Part shown: piece after piece, positions 14,611 to 16,255 of the stretch
Position numbering within the stretch: the stretch's first letter is position 1
How the letters are laid out: each line of letters opens with the position of its first letter
DNA from: an uncultured Gammaproteobacteria bacterium
Lineage (GTDB): Bacteria > Pseudomonadota > Gammaproteobacteria > UBA9214
Assembly (NCBI GenBank): GCA_905480065.1
Contig: CAJQOV010000189.1
Location: 1 to 16,255 of the forward strand
Reading direction: 5' to 3'
DNA: 16,255 bases
Translations under genes and position numbers: made by a program
The notes under the pieces: generated by a model
What the model was told of the DNA's origin: nothing
Seen by the model: the letters and a program-made list of their open reading frames with translations, nothing else
Databases searched by the model: none

Positions 14611-14651
14611 GGTCTTTTTAACGGTTGCTGAAAATGGGTGTAGCTGGTGCA

Positions 14652-15731
14652 ATGTCCCTGCAAGATAAAATAAAACAGCTGGTACGCCCTGAAATCCAGG
14701 CGCTGACGGCCTATCACGTGCCGCCGGCGACCGGCATGATCAAGCTCGATGCCATGGAGAATCCCTGGCCCTGGCCGGAGTCGCTGCGCGCTGCATGGCT
14801 GGAACGGTTGCTTGCGGTGGAACTGAACCGCTATCCGGACCCGTCCGCACAGGCGTTGCACGCGGTGCTGCGCGAGTCCATGGGCGTGCCGGCTGCCGCG
14901 TCACTGGTGCTTGGCAATGGCTCGGATGAACTCATTCAGATGATCATCCAGACGGTGGCGGCACCCGGCCGGGTCGTGCTGGCGCCGGAACCGACCTTCG
15001 TCATGTATCGCCAGATTGCCCGGGTAACCGGCCTGCAATTCGTCGGTGTGCCATTGGCTGCCGATTTTTCCCTGGATGCGGCTGCACTCCGGCAAGCCGT
15101 CGAGCACTACCAGCCGGCGGTGATTTTCCTGGCCTATCCGAACAATCCTACCGGCAACCTGTTTGATGCAGCGCTGCTGCGCGAATTACTGTCGCTTGCA
15201 CCGGGCCTGGTGGTGGTGGATGAGGCCTATGCACCGTTCACCGATGCCAGTTTCCTGTCCGAGTTGCCGGACCATGAGAACCTGCTGGTGCTGCGCACGC
15301 TATCGAAGATGGGGCTGGCCGGGCTGCGGCTGGGCTTGCTGGCGGGTCACCGTGAATGGCTGGAGCAGATCGACAAGACACGCTTGCCGTACAACCTCGG
15401 CAGCCTGAACCAGGCTACCGCCTGCTTTGCGCTGCAACACAAGGCGGTGTTCGATGCACAGGCACAGCAGATCCGTGCCGCGCGCAGTGAGCTCGAGGCC
15501 GGGCTGCGTGGCATGCCGGCACTGTCGGTGTATCCCAGTGCTGCAAACTTTATCCTGTTCCGTACCCCGGCAGGGCAGGCCGGTGCCATTTTTGCCGGGC
15601 TGAAACGGGCCGGCATCCTGATCAAGAACCTGCACGGTTCCGCGCCGGCATTGCAGGACTGTCTGCGCGTGACGGTCGGACAACCGCAGGAAAACGCCGC
15701 CTTCCTGGCCGCGCTGGGGGATTTGCTGTAG
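14652..15731 (+). CDS. hisC: Histidinol-phosphate aminotransferase
   Basis: HisC transfers the amino group from glutamate to imidazole acetol phosphate in histidine synthesis; it is a PLP fold-type I enzyme. The product is 359 aa (E. coli 356). Motifs: HVPPATGMIKLDAMENPWPW, LGNGSDELIQMI for PLP phosphate contact, YPNNPTGN, VVVDEAYAPF, and the PLP lysine Lys219 in TLSKMGLAGLRLG. I chose the ATG at 14652 (MSLQDKIKQLVRPEI). An ATG at 14634 and a TTG at 14625 are in frame, and no candidate has a clear ribosome binding site. It is separated from hisD by repeat-bearing DNA. Confidence 0.95.
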   Translation: MSLQDKIKQLVRPEIQALTAYHVPPATGMIKLDAMENPWPWPESLRAAWLERLLAVELNRYPDPSAQALHAVLRESMGVPAAASLVLGNGSDELIQMIIQTVAAPGRVVLAPEPTFVMYRQIARVTGLQFVGVPLAADFSLDAAALRQAVEHYQPAVIFLAYPNNPTGNLFDAALLRELLSLAPGLVVVDEAYAPFTDASFLSELPDHENLLVLRTLSKMGLAGLRLGLLAGHREWLEQIDKTRLPYNLGSLNQATACFALQHKAVFDAQAQQIRAARSELEAGLRGMPALSVYPSAANFILFRTPAGQAGAIFAGLKRAGILIKNLHGSAPALQDCLRVTVGQPQENAAFLAALGDLL

Positions 15732-15861
15732 CGGCTGCGGACCGGTTAATGCGCGCAGCGCGGTGACCAGGCCATCTGCAGCGATCTGGCTGCTGCGCTG
15801 CAGGCTGCTGCGCTGCAGGCTGCTGCGCTCGCAATGAGCCAGTACAGCAGGCAGCGGCCCG
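15732..15861. other. Convergent hisC/degS spacer
   Basis: The 130 nt between convergent genes contain a 15-bp tandem repeat (15788-15829) and an 8-bp inverted repeat CTGCAGCG/CGCTGCAG (15776-15783, 15796-15803). AGCGG-C-CCGCT near 15853-15863 is another short dyad. No hairpin with a T-run is seen, so termination is not explained by a standard intrinsic terminator. Confidence 0.5.
15788..15829. repeat. 15-bp tandem repeat, 2.8 copies
   Basis: The unit GGCTGCTGCGCTGCA repeats exactly at 15788, 15803 and, for 12 bp, at 15818. It is downstream of hisC and outside any supported gene. Each copy carries CTGC and CGCTGCAG symmetry, so several alternative hairpins can form. Confidence 0.75.
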
Positions 15862-16255
15862 CTAGCTGTTGGCGAGCGTCTTCGCCGGGCGCTGGATGAC
15901 ACGTACCCTGGTGGTGAACGATGCTCCCTTGCGGATACCGCCGAGTTCAATCTCGGTGTCGGGCTTCTGCATGGAGATGATTTTCATCGATTGCGCGGCA
16001 TCGGCGACCGGCTTGCCGTTGATCGAGGTGATCACGTCACCGGGCAGGATGCCGGCGCGGTCGGCCGGGCCATCCCGCAGTACCCCGGAGATCAGCACAC
16101 CGTGGGTATCCGTCAGGCCAAACGACTCCGCCAGCTGAGCAGAGAGATCCTGCGCCTCGATGCCAAGCCAGCCACGCTCGACGCGACCGTGTTCGATGAT
16201 CTGGGTCATGACATCCTTTGCCATGTTGATCGGGATGGCAAAGCCGATGCCCTGG
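15862..16255 (-). CDS. DegS/AlgW-type periplasmic serine protease, C-terminal part (runs off the right edge)
   Basis: The visible 130 codons hold the end of the trypsin-like domain (GIGFAIPINMAKDVM, the family's last protease segment) and one PDZ domain (about GWLGIEAQDLSAQLAESFGL to the end, with GVLISGVLRDGPADRAGI and GDVITSINGKPV). Only one PDZ domain precedes the stop, which fits DegS/AlgW and not DegP/DegQ, which have two. DegS/AlgW is anchored in the inner membrane and starts cleavage of the anti-sigma factor RseA/MucA upon envelope stress; the PDZ senses misfolded porin tails. The hisC neighbour matches algW in Pseudomonas. The catalytic triad lies outside the window, so the symbol is left open. 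Confidence 0.88.
   Translation of the reverse strand, partial: QGIGFAIPINMAKDVMTQIIEHGRVERGWLGIEAQDLSAQLAESFGLTDTHGVLISGVLRDGPADRAGILPGDVITSINGKPVADAAQSMKIISMQKPDTEIELGGIRKGASFTTRVRVIQRPAKTLANS

Noticed and set aside
14277..14651. CRISPR array or small RNA gene in the hisD-hisC gap
   Set aside because: Repeats are inverted or short tandem and not regularly spaced direct repeats. No promoter plus terminator pair supports an RNA gene.
15622..15834. 70-codon minus-strand frame with QQPAA repeats
   Set aside because: The repeats are only the translation of the 15-bp tandem repeat, and the remainder is antisense to hisC.

Overview
This is an ordinary, well-conserved chromosomal core region of a GC-rich gammaproteobacterium. 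The evidence is gene content and order: kdsD-kdsC-lptC-lptA-lptB-rpoN-hpf-ptsN on one strand, divergent from mlaFEDCB-ibaG-murA-hisG-hisD-hisC, with a DegS/AlgW-type protease after hisC. The second arm matches the order I recall from Pseudomonas, and the core matches Escherichia coli. An hprK directly after ptsN, a short-form HisG and a non-enteric his arrangement argue against an enteric. A Chromatiales or Pseudomonas-like relative is plausible, but the genus cannot be read from the sequence.

Layout. From 1 to 7242 everything is on the minus strand. Read in transcription order it is: a YrbG-type Na+/Ca2+ antiporter, kdsD and kdsC (Kdo synthesis), lptC, lptA and lptB (LPS transport), rpoN (sigma-54), hpf (ribosome hibernation), ptsN (EIIA-Ntr) and the start of hprK (HPr kinase/phosphorylase, cut by the window edge inside its Walker A loop). 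Most junctions from kdsC to lptB overlap by 4 to 14 nt. The only sizeable gap in this arm is the 116 nt before rpoN, which holds a near-consensus -24/-12 (sigma-54) element. A divergent control region lies at 7243-7473. From 7474 to 15731 everything is on the plus strand: mlaF, mlaE, mlaD, mlaC and mlaB (retrograde phospholipid transport), ibaG (BolA family), murA (first committed step of peptidoglycan synthesis), then hisG, hisD and hisC. A partial DegS/AlgW-like protease lies convergently at the right edge.

How the genes work together. Most of the window builds and maintains the Gram-negative envelope: Kdo for LPS inner core, the LptBFG-C-A machine that carries LPS outward, the Mla system that keeps phospholipids out of the outer leaflet, and MurA for the wall. 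The protease at the right edge probably belongs to the sigma-E/AlgU envelope-stress pathway. The rpoN-hpf-ptsN-hprK block is a regulatory module (nitrogen/PTS and stationary phase). The his genes are metabolic neighbours.

I found no mobile element with a transposase, no CRISPR array, no RNA gene and no new multi-gene system. The points worth a second look are non-coding: the sigma-54-like promoter in front of rpoN itself; small repeat elements in the hisG-hisD and hisD-hisC spacers, including a roughly 283-bp MITE-like element with 28-bp terminal inverted repeats; a direct repeat flanking the -35 box of the antiporter promoter; and a stem-loop just before hisG.
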